Under the pieces are notes generated by a model. It saw only the letters and a program-made list of their open reading frames with translations, ran no database searches and was not told the DNA's origin. From positions 2,418,001 to 2,482,000 of the forward strand of contig OZ241909.1 in NCBI GenBank assembly GCA_965203735.1: a DNA stretch of 64,000 nt, given 5' to 3'. Made by a program: the position numbers and the translations under genes. Positions 19,032 to 27,739 of the stretch are shown piece after piece. This DNA is from Bin55 sp965203735. Its GTDB lineage: Bacteria; Pseudomonadota; Gammaproteobacteria; Pseudomonadales; Azotimanducaceae. Position 1 is the stretch's first letter. Every line of letters begins with the position of its first letter.

Positions 19032-19159
19032 ACTTCCGAGTGTGTATCACACAAGAATCTCATGGTGCGACACATCAAACACAATCTATCCGTGTTCTTA
19101 GCGACTAGTGTAAATCAACTTACCGAGAATCGATCCGAGATTCTTCGGGAGTCTTCGCT

Positions 19160-20059
19160 TTAGAATTGAAAGAAGTCGGAATCATCCTGGTCGGGTAGCA
19201 ATCGAACGACAGGTTGTGCGCACTCAATTTCAGTGAATGTCGATTCTGCGAATTGATACAGCTTCCCAACGACTATCGCTGATCCATCCATTTCCATGAT
19301 CATTCTGTCCATCGCGTATCCAGCACAACTCTCGATATAGGAGTAATGCATTTCGATTTTCAGCGTGTTGAGCTTAAACAAGAATCGTTTTCTCACAGGT
19401 TTTTCGAGCTTCATTTCAAGGCTCATGTGCGATTGATCGTGCTTACCCACTACGACCTCTGCAACCCACTTCATTTGTTTTGCCAACCCAGCGAACTCCT
19501 CGTCGTCCTCGGCGTTCATCGTCATAGCCATGTCAAAGAGAAAGGTCGCCTCCGAGTCCGACTCATCTAGGACTCTACCACTCGCAGCTTCAAACGGAAT
19601 AGGGGGAAGTGATACGAAAGGACTCGCTGAGTTTAGGTTGTAAACGATCGACACCGACTCACTCTGGTGCTGTATCCGACCATCCTCACTGATGAACCAC
19701 TGTGCACTATTTTCAGATTCTTCCTCTGCGGAGCTTTCTTCTCGTTCTGAGTGTATATATGAACTGACAGGGATACCCAAATACATCTCTGTGATTGCTT
19801 TTGCGAGCAATTCTTGATGTTCATCAGAGAGTTTGGACTCTGCAAGACCTTCGGCCACCTTCCTATATCGTTCAAGTCTGTAGTCCTCAATCGCTTCTTG
19901 AGTGTCCAAACGGGTGAAATGGGAAACCGTTGCGTCATCGGTTTCTTCCGTCTGATCCTCGGCATCAGCGAAACTAGGCGAGAATGTTAGGAAGCAACAG
20001 AAGGCGGCAAGACTCACTAGGCCTTGTGATTTCATTTTTGAGTCGATGGTAGTTCGCAT
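19160..20059 (-). CDS. Secreted protein of unknown function, paralogue A
   Basis: The 299-residue protein has a signal peptide (basic start, hydrophobic LVSLAAFCCFLTF, cleavage near SFADA) followed by a glutamate-rich acidic segment. I do not recognise the family. It is a clear paralogue of the protein at 20467: shared text includes TQEAI/TTEAI-(Q/E)xYR, SERF/LERY, MYLGVPVSSF/MYLGIPVSSY, KPVRKRFLFKL and HYSYIESC. The two genes belong to a tandem duplication that also took in a crotonase gene. Probably periplasmic or outer-membrane facing. Confidence 0.8.
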   Translation of the reverse strand: MRTTIDSKMKSQGLVSLAAFCCFLTFSPSFADAEDQTEETDDATVSHFTRLDTQEAIEDYRLERYRKVAEGLAESKLSDEHQELLAKAITEMYLGIPVSSYIHSEREESSAEEESENSAQWFISEDGRIQHQSESVSIVYNLNSASPFVSLPPIPFEAASGRVLDESDSEATFLFDMAMTMNAEDDEEFAGLAKQMKWVAEVVVGKHDQSHMSLEMKLEKPVRKRFLFKLNTLKIEMHYSYIESCAGYAMDRMIMEMDGSAIVVGKLYQFAESTFTEIECAQPVVRLLPDQDDSDFFQF

Positions 20060-20077
20060 TCCTAGTCTACTCCGTTC

Positions 20078-20362
20078 ATGAGGAATTCGTTACTGGGTGA
20101 TCCACTGACAGCAAACGGGGCACTTCGCATTCATTTCCTAAATCAAGTGGTTAAGACGGAGAGTCTTGAGCAGCAAGCGCTTGAGTTGATCGAACGCCTT
20201 GCCAGGGTACCGACAAGAGAGTGGGAGTTGTAATAGATGCAAGTACTTCCGCAACTTGACTACGATTTGGATACGGCAGTGGTTCATAGCCTTCGATTGC
20301 GTGAGACCCATGTGATCAAAGATCGTTTGTAAGGAACTAAGGCTTACCGAGAATCGACGACG
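20078..20362 (+). pseudogene. Remnant of a crotonase (enoyl-CoA hydratase-like) gene
   Basis: The frame starting at 20078 reads MRNSLLGDPLTANGALRIHF, closely matching MRISLLGETLTANEALRIHF in the intact gene at 21880. The match continues through MQVLPQL, VVHSL and THVIKDRL without a frameshift. Three in-frame stops break it: TAA 20231, TAG 20234 and TAA 20330. The 5' two thirds of the gene is missing. It is a decayed copy, not a functional gene. Confidence 0.88.
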
Positions 20363-20466
20363 CAGACGATTGGGATTCCTAGAGGTGTCCAAACAGAAAT
20401 CAGTACCCAAGAGTAACTTGCTCGTGCCAAGTGAGTTCGCTAAGTCATCCCTAGCTCTTATTGACC

Positions 20467-21375
20467 CTATCCAGGTCGATTGAACATAAGGAAATTGGAT
20501 TCTGTCAGTTCGGGTACCAATCGGACGATCGGTTGTTGACACTCAATGTCTGTAAAGGTGGATTCCCCGAAGCTGTGTAGCTTGCCTGCAAAAATCACTG
20601 ACCCTTTCATTTCCGCTGCTACTCTATTGGCCGCATAACCGTCACAGCTCTCAATGTACGAGTAATGTAATTCCATCTTGAGTGTCGAGAGCTTGAATAG
20701 GAACCGCTTTCGGACCGGTTTAGTGAGCTTCATTACAAGGCTTATGGGCGATTGATCAATCTTGTTCACGGTCACTTCTGCAACCCATTTCATTTTCTTT
20801 GCAATCCCAGCGAATTCATCGTCAGCGTCAGAGTTCATCGTCATATCTACGTCGAAACCAAATACCGCTTCCGAGATCGACTCATCTAGGACTCTACCTG
20901 TTTCGGCATCAAATGGAAGCGGAAACACGGGGACGAATGGACTGGACGAGTCGAGGCTGGAGCTATATACCTCACTTTCCTTCTGAATTCGACCTTCTTC
21001 AGTAACGGTCCACCTAGCAGTACTTTCATAGTTTTCGTCTTCGTCAGAGCTTTCCTCTCGCTCGGTGTGCGTAAATGAACTGACCGGCACACCCAAATAC
21101 ATCCGCGACATTGCGTTTGCCAGTAGCTCAATATGTGGGTGAGAGAGTTCGGACGATGCAAGACCTTCAGCCACTTCTGAGAATCGTTCACTTCGATACT
21201 TTTGAATGGCTTCCGTTGTATCCAACCGCGTGAATTCGACATCACTTGCCTCGAAAGCATCTACCATTTGTTCCTCTTCATTGGCGAGACTTGTAGTGAG
21301 GGTTAGGAAACAAGAGAGGATGGCGAGACTCACGATGTCTCTCGCTTGTCGCCTTGAGTCATTGGTTGATTGCAT
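20467..21375 (-). CDS. Secreted protein of unknown function, paralogue B
   Basis: The 302-residue protein has a signal peptide (basic RRQAR, then IVSLAILSCFLTLTTSLA) and an acidic N-terminal segment of the mature part. It shares length, order of motifs and much sequence with paralogue A at 19160 (MYLGVPVSSF, KPVRKRFLFKL, HYSYIESC, IVRL near the C-terminus). No known domain is recognised. Conservation of two copies next to a decayed crotonase copy suggests the secreted protein itself is under selection. Confidence 0.8.
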   Translation of the reverse strand: MQSTNDSRRQARDIVSLAILSCFLTLTTSLANEEEQMVDAFEASDVEFTRLDTTEAIQKYRSERFSEVAEGLASSELSHPHIELLANAMSRMYLGVPVSSFTHTEREESSDEDENYESTARWTVTEEGRIQKESEVYSSSLDSSSPFVPVFPLPFDAETGRVLDESISEAVFGFDVDMTMNSDADDEFAGIAKKMKWVAEVTVNKIDQSPISLVMKLTKPVRKRFLFKLSTLKMELHYSYIESCDGYAANRVAAEMKGSVIFAGKLHSFGESTFTDIECQQPIVRLVPELTESNFLMFNRPG

Positions 21376-21879
21376 CGCGAATTAGCTCCTGTATTTAGTG
21401 TCGACGGTACTCGTACCAAGTCGTTTGTTTGGAGTGGTGCTCAGCTGGTTTCTCATGGTTGGTAAGCCCTTGTTGGCTACATCCGCCAAAATCGCACAAA
21501 CCCTGCCTACAAGTGGAACCTACATTGAGTGGCAATTCGGCCGATAGCTGTCCTCAAACACGATTGCTCCGGTTAGCTAGGAAATGTAAGACTTGTGAAG
21601 GCTATGTGTCTGCTTACGCAAATGGGTATATCCACTCCAATTTCTCCTGTACTGAAGCAAGCAAGAATCATGCCATATTTGCCTTGACTCGTTGTAGTTC
21701 TACTCCAATAAGAGGCATCGGCCCTTCAAAGTTTTCTATTTGGCAATATCTATGCATGTCAGACGGTCGCGATTTAAAGAGTTCCTCAAGAGAAGTTCAG
21801 TCAACACGATTCAATATCATGAGTTTGTCTATCGAGTTAGTCGCATTCTTGTTGCAGACTTAAGGGAGAATCGAAGGCT
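21376..21879. other. Divergent intergenic region in the duplication
   Basis: About 500 bases between paralogue B (minus) and the crotonase gene (plus). Several small frames are open but none looks like a known protein. GGGAG at 21864-21868 can serve as ribosome binding site for the crotonase start at 21880. No clear promoter pair was seen. Confidence 0.35.
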
Positions 21880-22641
21880 ATGGAAGAAGGATCGCTTCCT
21901 AATGTTTTTCGGGAAGTACTGAATAGCAAGAACCTATCGTTCCAACGACTTGATGAACTCCGAACGGAAGTAGAACGTGCCCAAACCGACCCAACGGTTC
22001 GATGCCTTGTGCTGGATCTGAACATTGAACGAATCGACACAGACGATATGGGTCCGTGGCCGAAGAGCCTCGACCATCGGGCTGTTAAAGGAAGTCACGG
22101 GGCTGGACCGATCATTGAACAACGACTTATCAAAGAGCTGCGAGACTTTCTAAAACCCTCCATTGCACTAATAGGCCCTAGTCTCTTTGACTTCGGCATC
22201 GATATAGCTGCCGCTTGTGATGTTCGTATTGCGAGAATAGACTCGAAAATCACGGATTCTCGTGTTGCTTCAGGAAGAACCGCTGCTTCTGGAGTCACTT
22301 ATCTGCTTCCTCGACTTATCGGACTATCCCAGGCCATGAGGATTTCATTGCTTGGTGAAACGCTTACAGCAAACGAAGCGCTTCGCATTCATTTCCTGCA
22401 TCAAGTGATTAGTACGGAGGATTTTGAGCAACAAGCATCCGAATTTGTTGAACGCGTTGCCAAGATGCCGACCCGGGCTTGGGAGTTGCACAAGATGCAA
22501 GTACTTCCGCAATTAGACCAAGACTTCGATACAGCAATGGTTCATAGCCTTGGATTACGTCAAACACATGTGATCAAGGATAGGTTGGAAGGAATAAAGG
22601 CCTGGAGAGAACGGCGTGAACCGGAGTTCAAAGGCGAATGA
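21880..22641 (+). CDS. Divergent crotonase-superfamily protein (enoyl-CoA hydratase/isomerase-like)
   Basis: The 253-residue protein keeps the crotonase core: DPTVRCLVLDL near residue 37, IDIAAACDVRIARIDSKITDSRV and YLLPRLIGLSQAMRISLLGE. It lacks two usual features. The N-terminal beta strand with the N-R-P text is missing, and the first oxyanion-hole motif (normally FCAG-x-DL) is replaced by NIERIDTDDM; the second motif reads FDFGID instead of a GGG-type turn. It may have lost or changed its CoA-ester chemistry. It overlaps the next crotonase gene by four bases, so the two may form a mixed complex. Confidence 0.82.
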   Translation: MEEGSLPNVFREVLNSKNLSFQRLDELRTEVERAQTDPTVRCLVLDLNIERIDTDDMGPWPKSLDHRAVKGSHGAGPIIEQRLIKELRDFLKPSIALIGPSLFDFGIDIAAACDVRIARIDSKITDSRVASGRTAASGVTYLLPRLIGLSQAMRISLLGETLTANEALRIHFLHQVISTEDFEQQASEFVERVAKMPTRAWELHKMQVLPQLDQDFDTAMVHSLGLRQTHVIKDRLEGIKAWRERREPEFKGE

Positions 22642-23375
22642 GCGAACCGGACGCCCTAATAGTCGACGATCGAAGAGGCATTAGGCACCTTATCTTGAAT
22701 CGACCAGAAAAGATCAATGCCATTGACTATGACCAACACCTTCGTTTGAAAGAGAGTTTTGAGGAGGCCGATGCTGACCCTTCCGTAAGGGTCTTGGCCC
22801 TCTCCGGTGTGGGTCGTGGATTTTGCGCAGGAGACGACTTAGCATCAACAGGAGTCTCTGGACATGATCCCTACAAGCACAGAAAGGTTGACTTGGAGCT
22901 AGGGTCTGGTCCCTCTCTCCTGCTTGAGTCTTGTGCAGTACTTCGCAAGCTTTCGAAACCAACTGTCGCGTTGATGCATGGAATTGCGCTCGGGTCGGGT
23001 TACGACTATAGCCTCTCGTGCGACTTTCGCGTAGTGACTACGGATATCCGCTACGGAGACCCGCGAATCAATCTAGCTTTGTGGGCCGCAGAAGGATGGT
23101 CATACAAGCTCCCAAGACTTATCGGACAGTCGCTTGTATCGCGCATTGCCTACCTAGGTGAACCCATGAATGGTGACCTAGCCTACGAATTTGGGTTGGC
23201 TCATCGTGTTGTCAGTGGCGAACCAGACATCATCGACTCATCTCGAGAGATTCTCGACCGGCTATTGGAACTATCAGGTCCCGCGTACTCAAACCTGAAG
23301 AAAGACATGCTGGAATCGATCGATGCCACTTTCGATCAGTCACAGTCTATGTCGTTGTCGAGCCGAATCCCTTAA
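22638..23375 (+). CDS. Enoyl-CoA hydratase/isomerase family protein
   Basis: A 245-residue crotonase with the usual order of motifs: LNRPEKINAID, the first oxyanion-hole motif GVGRGFCAGDDL, the second GIALGSGYDYSLSCDFRV, and YKLPRLIGQSLVSRIAYLGE. Such enzymes act on acyl-CoA esters. The classical hydratase glutamates are not evident around GDPRINLALWAAEG, so hydratase activity is uncertain. It is coupled to the divergent crotonase upstream by an ATGA overlap. Confidence 0.9.
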   Translation: MSEPDALIVDDRRGIRHLILNRPEKINAIDYDQHLRLKESFEEADADPSVRVLALSGVGRGFCAGDDLASTGVSGHDPYKHRKVDLELGSGPSLLLESCAVLRKLSKPTVALMHGIALGSGYDYSLSCDFRVVTTDIRYGDPRINLALWAAEGWSYKLPRLIGQSLVSRIAYLGEPMNGDLAYEFGLAHRVVSGEPDIIDSSREILDRLLELSGPAYSNLKKDMLESIDATFDQSQSMSLSSRIP

Positions 23376-23428
23376 TTCGCTACACACCAGTCACTCTCGT
23401 ATCTCAACAGAGGTGAGCGTGCATCCGA

Positions 23429-24508
23429 TCAATGCAGTTCAGGCTGATTGATCCACTCGATCCACAGCCCGTGTGGAGAACACTTCGCTAGAACAGAGGA
23501 CTGGACCCTCGTGCCATTTTCGTAGCGAGCAAGCGAGAGAAGAGATTCAGGTGCGCCTTCCATCGACAGCCGCCAAATGGGTCGCCGTTTACTTGCAGAC
23601 AAGAGAATTCCAAAAATTTCGTTGCGAGTCTTTTGAGGAAATTGATACTCCGCTATAGTCGAACACACAACTAGTGCTTGATTTGTTGGAACTTCAATGA
23701 CTACATCCTCAAGTTCCCCTGCCGCGTCTCCACGTCTCAGATTGACAGGATTGGTAGGTATGAGTTCGACGGCTCGATTCAGTTGTTCATAGCGCTCGTG
23801 GTGTTCTGGCCAAACAAGAGACTGTAGCCAAAGAACTGAGTCGAAATCACATACATCGATAGGATTGAGGTCGATTCCAACCCTCCCGGCAATTGAAACA
23901 CTTTGAATGGGCGGAAGAGATTTCAATCCTCGAACTTCTGTTCGCAGTCTTACGCCTGACTGTGGGTTACCTGCGCTGTGTACTACTGAGTTTCCTTGGT
24001 AGTAGCAATGCGAATAGACATCAAGGTTGAGATTGAGGCCAGCGCTCGCTCCGAGATCCACAAGGCAGAGGTCTTGGCCTTTCGTGTCGCAAGCCACCAA
24101 TGACAGACCTGCCAACAGACAGCTGCTACGCTGGACGACATTGGTCTGCGTTCGACGAGTTGAAATCAAATCGACAATTGATTCTCGATATTCGCGACAG
24201 AAGCTCTTGAAGGTGTTGCCGACGTCGCTGGACAATGTTGGACCTGTTGCGAGCCGAGGATAGTACTGTTGGAGAGAGTGTTCAACACCGTTGAGCATTA
24301 AGTATTGCACGGCGGCAAATAGCATGTTTGGAGCTGGCTGGCTTGCATGCGCAAGGGATGCTAGTTCAAGCAGTTCCCGACACTCTGATACTTCTTGTGC
24401 TAATGTCGCGTACAGAGGGGATTCGAGCTCGAGTGCTTCGGTCGTTGCAAAACGCGAAAAAGCCTCTCTTAGATGCGCGAGACGCATATTCGGTACGGAA
24501 GAGACCAT
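23429..24508 (-). CDS. DUF2332 family protein
   Basis: The 359-residue cytoplasmic protein matches the DUF2332 pattern: an N-terminal helical part (PLYATLAQEVSE, YLMLNGVEH), then VDLGASAGLNLNLD, a glycine-rich SAM-methyltransferase-like motif, and LWLQSLVWPEHHERYEQLNRA. The function of the family is unknown; the nucleotide-binding-like core hints at a methyltransferase fold. Start ATG 24508 is used; ATG 24487 is an alternative, and neither has a clear ribosome binding site. Confidence 0.85.
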   Translation of the reverse strand: MVSSVPNMRLAHLREAFSRFATTEALELESPLYATLAQEVSECRELLELASLAHASQPAPNMLFAAVQYLMLNGVEHSLQQYYPRLATGPTLSSDVGNTFKSFCREYRESIVDLISTRRTQTNVVQRSSCLLAGLSLVACDTKGQDLCLVDLGASAGLNLNLDVYSHCYYQGNSVVHSAGNPQSGVRLRTEVRGLKSLPPIQSVSIAGRVGIDLNPIDVCDFDSVLWLQSLVWPEHHERYEQLNRAVELIPTNPVNLRRGDAAGELEDVVIEVPTNQALVVCSTIAEYQFPQKTRNEIFGILLSASKRRPIWRLSMEGAPESLLSLARYENGTRVQSSVLAKCSPHGLWIEWINQPELH

Positions 24509-24788
24509 TGGTTCAATTCCGTCGGAAGGTATTCTTCAGGGCAGACGTCGAATTGCTGTAGTTGAGTGGAGAAACCTTCTCTTGTGTGCTTGAACAGGAT
24601 CTATCACTAGATCGGAGCCAACTCGCCGACGCCTTAATCTGAATATCTTGAAATTCCCTTGTGTGAAGTCCAGAGATACTGCACGTGCCTGTTAGTTGGC
24701 GAAGGGCTTTAGATACGCGTGCATGACGTTCATCGTGGCAAGGTTGAAGCCACCTTGTGGGTGCCGGCAGAACTATTGTGTCAAGCTC

Positions 24789-25361
24789 CTACCAATACAC
24801 CAATTGCCAAGACACTCCGAAGCGATCTACTACAAACGTGAACTTCTCGCTGAATCCATAATTACCTATCGGCATCAGAACCTCTCCGTCTTCCTGAAGA
24901 GCTTCGGCAAGGGATTCAAGCTCTTCTACCGTCTCACATTCGATAAGAAATGAAAATGATGGCGTGAAATTGAAGGCGTGATCAATTGGGCTATCGCTGA
25001 CCACAACCTTCTGACCACCTATTGTGACTGTCGCCATCATGATTCCATCTGAAAACTGAGGATTCGCATCTCCCCAATGTTCGACTTCCTCAATCTGACT
25101 ATCGGGAATCACGTCAATATAGAAATCGATGGCTTCTTGTGCCTTCTTGCCCTGAAACATGAGGAACGGCGTAACTAAATCTGTCGAAGCGGGCTTTGTG
25201 TTAGTTTCAATAGTTACTGTCCTGTTTGACTGCGACTGATTGTCTGTGTCCTTGACGACGCCTCCAACATACACGCACCCACTAGTTGTTGCAACCAAGA
25301 CAAACAAGCTAGTCAGTGCAACAAATCGCATGGTTTGACGTTTCTTCTTACAGGTGTCCAT
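24789..25361 (-). CDS. Predicted lipoprotein with a PhnB-like (VOC/glyoxalase) domain
   Basis: From ATG 25361 the 190-residue protein begins MDTCKKKRQTMRFVALTSLF. This is a basic n-region and hydrophobic core ending TTSGC, a plausible lipobox. ATG 25331 is an alternative start inside it. After a polar linker, a PhnB / 3-demethylubiquinone methyltransferase-like VOC domain follows: TPFLMFQGKKAQEAIDFYIDVIPDSQIEEV and the end FGVSWQLVYW. Members of this family are normally cytosolic, so an exported, lipid-anchored copy is unusual. The substrate is unknown. Confidence 0.8.
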   Translation of the reverse strand: MDTCKKKRQTMRFVALTSLFVLVATTSGCVYVGGVVKDTDNQSQSNRTVTIETNTKPASTDLVTPFLMFQGKKAQEAIDFYIDVIPDSQIEEVEHWGDANPQFSDGIMMATVTIGGQKVVVSDSPIDHAFNFTPSFSFLIECETVEELESLAEALQEDGEVLMPIGNYGFSEKFTFVVDRFGVSWQLVYW

Positions 25362-25516
25362 ATAGATATTGACTCGATTGTGGAATCGAGATTTTATGAA
25401 TTGCACTCGAGTTGCAATCTCAAGAGGCTTGATGTCGGCGGGACCCAAGTCCCAGAGCATTTCAGAAACAGGCCGTATCAACTAATATCTTCACACCTAG
25501 AAATTGCTTGTACTAC

Positions 25517-27103
25517 ATGCCAACCGTAAACCTACTTAATGACGAGCAAGTACGACGATTTATCGTTGATGGATTCGTAAGAGTCAAGCCAGAGGTCGAT
25601 CCCGAAGTCCACGAAACCATTAATCGGCAGATTCGCATCGCAGAAGAGCACGAGTATCACTTCGGCAACAACATCGTTACACGCGTTCCCGTGATGTGGG
25701 AGGTGCTTCGATCCCCGTCGGTTGCCGGGGCATTGACAAGCTTGTTAGGACCGAACTACTACGTGCATCCGCATCGTGCCATCCACACAAGTCGACCAGT
25801 AGACGACAAGACAGTTGAGTACAGCGAAGACTTCAACGGACCACGCATGGGAAAAGGATCTCGTGCAGGATCAGGATGGCACCAAGACGCCCAAAGCCCT
25901 CTCTCCAGGGCCAGACACCATCTCCCAAAGTACCTCATCGGCTTCTACTTTCCGCACGCCACCCCACCCGAAATGGGACCCACGCGCTTTCAAGCAGGAA
26001 GCTACTTGTATAGCCACCCTGTTGAGCCAAGTGGAGTTGTACTGCCCAAAGACATCGAACAGGGAGCATTCTTTCTACTTCACTTCGACACGATCCACGC
26101 TGGTTGGCCGAATCGTACCGACGTAAGTCGATACATGGTCAAGTTCGTCTTTTCGAGAACCACAGACACGCCTCGACCCACTTGGGAAGCAGACGCGCAA
26201 GATTGGATAGACCCGACCAATGCAGTTTCAGAATCCAGCCCCGAGCCTGCTTGGAGATTTGTGTGGGATTGGATGCGTGGAAACAACTATGAAACAAATG
26301 GATTCGATCGAAGCTCTGTGAGCCTTGACGACCTGAACGGAAATGATCAAGAGCGTCGCCTTCGAGCCACCTACGGCCTTGCAACACCAGAGAACATTCC
26401 TTTCTTTGTCGATCGTCTGAAGGGTCTTTCAGATAGCGATGCATACGAACGAAAGTTGTGGGTTGATAAAGATGGAAAGCCCATTCCACGAGACGACACT
26501 CGAGACAATGTTAGAAGATGGAACGAACGCGCAATTGTCATGGACGATGCCGCATACGCACTCTCCGCTTGTGGTCCGGAAGCAGTGACCCCGCTTACTG
26601 AATTGCTAGATTCCGATAGTCCGTGGGTCTTGATCAACACCGTCTTTGCATTGGGAGAGTTGGGTAGCCACGCTCAAGAAGCGGTTCCTGCCCTTGCTCG
26701 TGTTCTGAACAACCCCTTGCAGCAAGTCGTACGTCAAACTCTAGATGCAATCGGATCGATCGGTTCAAACATCGACTGCGCGCTTCCTGCAATAGACGAA
26801 CTCTTGACCACGAGTCGGCCCGGATGGGAAGAACCCGAGGTCATGCGCGGCTGGACGGGCAGCGACCAGATCAGAATGAATGCCGTTTCGGCCCTTCTCA
26901 ATGCGATCAACTACCCCGGAAATAATCTTGAGGAAATCGAGAAGTTGTTTGCCAAGTCGCTGAACGATCGCAACGGATACGTTGGTGCGATTTCTTGCGA
27001 GGGATTGGTTAGGCTTGGGACTAAGTCGTCGACTAGTACTGCGATCACGTTTCTCTCCGACCGACGGTTCGATGAGAGAGTGTCTTTGCGCAAACCGTTC
27101 TAG
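25517..27103 (+). CDS. PhyH-family Fe(II)/2-oxoglutarate dioxygenase with C-terminal HEAT repeats
   Basis: Residues 1-270 form a phytanoyl-CoA dioxygenase-type domain. The iron ligands fit H and D in GWHQDAQS and the distal H in IHAGWPNR. From about residue 330 the protein has HEAT-like helical repeats (DDAAYALSACGPEAVTPLTELLDS, TVFALGELGSHAQEAVPALARVLNN, TLDAIGSIGSNIDCALPAIDELL). Such repeats usually bind proteins, so the enzyme may act on a protein or on a carrier-bound substrate. ATG 25517 is chosen; an in-frame TTG lies at 25508. Confidence 0.88.
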   Translation: MPTVNLLNDEQVRRFIVDGFVRVKPEVDPEVHETINRQIRIAEEHEYHFGNNIVTRVPVMWEVLRSPSVAGALTSLLGPNYYVHPHRAIHTSRPVDDKTVEYSEDFNGPRMGKGSRAGSGWHQDAQSPLSRARHHLPKYLIGFYFPHATPPEMGPTRFQAGSYLYSHPVEPSGVVLPKDIEQGAFFLLHFDTIHAGWPNRTDVSRYMVKFVFSRTTDTPRPTWEADAQDWIDPTNAVSESSPEPAWRFVWDWMRGNNYETNGFDRSSVSLDDLNGNDQERRLRATYGLATPENIPFFVDRLKGLSDSDAYERKLWVDKDGKPIPRDDTRDNVRRWNERAIVMDDAAYALSACGPEAVTPLTELLDSDSPWVLINTVFALGELGSHAQEAVPALARVLNNPLQQVVRQTLDAIGSIGSNIDCALPAIDELLTTSRPGWEEPEVMRGWTGSDQIRMNAVSALLNAINYPGNNLEEIEKLFAKSLNDRNGYVGAISCEGLVRLGTKSSTSTAITFLSDRRFDERVSLRKPF

Positions 27104-27124
27104 TTCCGATCTCAAAAAGGTTTC

Positions 27125-27739
27125 CTAGAGCTGATATAGGTTTCGAATCATTGGGATATGCTGTCGACCAATGAATCGCTCTCCCCTAAGCAAGAAGGTT
27201 GGAACCGAGAATACTTCCTGAGACATTAGCTCTTCATGGAGTGCTGCCATCCGCGACTTTAAACCGTCTAAAGAGACGATTTCCTCTATTCCAATGCCTC
27301 GAAGTACGGAAACAATCTCGTTTTCGCTCTCCAAGTTGAGCTCGTTTTTCCAGAAACTTCCGAATACGACCCGGGCATATTCAGATCCTACTCCATGGTC
27401 GGTTGCCAGAATCAGTCCCAGATGTGCAATGGTTGGATCTACACCAACTGGATTAGCAAGTAACTCAATTCCTCGAACTTGCGCATACCTCTTGGTGTCC
27501 GATTGGCGATATTGAGCTCTAATCCTCTTGTGTCTTTGAGCGTCACTTTCGTTGGGGACTTCGGAAGGAAATGGACGTAGCCGAACCCTAAACGGCTGTA
27601 GATACAGACTTAGACTCAACTCGTCTGCTAGTGCAATTGCGGGATCAAGAGCGAGATACGAGTCAGCGCTCGTGAAGTCAATTGCGACAACAATGGTGTT
27701 GTCATGTTTTGACCCTGTACTCTCAGTAGGCGATGTCAG
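27125..27739 (-). CDS. DsbA-like thioredoxin-fold protein (HCCA isomerase family), second copy
   Basis: This protein resembles its upstream neighbour (27723) in length and order: an N-terminal strand VVAIDFTSADSYLALDPA, central YAQVRGIELLANP, and a C-terminal SVPTFLLRGERFIGRQHIPMI. The frame has no ATG near the family N-terminus. The conserved start lies upstream of TTG 27619, and the best candidate is CTG 27739 with AGGGA seven bases before it, overlapping the neighbour by 17 bases. The start is uncertain. The neighbour's S-P-Y motif is replaced here by S-A-D-S-Y. Confidence 0.75.
   Translation of the reverse strand: MTSPTESTGSKHDNTIVVAIDFTSADSYLALDPAIALADELSLSLYLQPFRVRLRPFPSEVPNESDAQRHKRIRAQYRQSDTKRYAQVRGIELLANPVGVDPTIAHLGLILATDHGVGSEYARVVFGSFWKNELNLESENEIVSVLRGIGIEEIVSLDGLKSRMAALHEELMSQEVFSVPTFLLRGERFIGRQHIPMIRNLYQL

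Larger units (their letters stand above)
19160..22641. repeat. Tandem duplication of [secreted-protein gene (-) + crotonase gene (+)]
   Basis: Two units stand in the same order and orientation. The left unit is paralogue A (19160-20059) plus a crotonase remnant (20078-20362). The right unit is paralogue B (20467-21375) plus the intact crotonase gene (21880-22641). The remnant aligns without gaps to the 3' part of the intact gene. The divergence between copies shows the duplication is old, and only the secreted-protein gene stayed open in both units. Confidence 0.75.
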
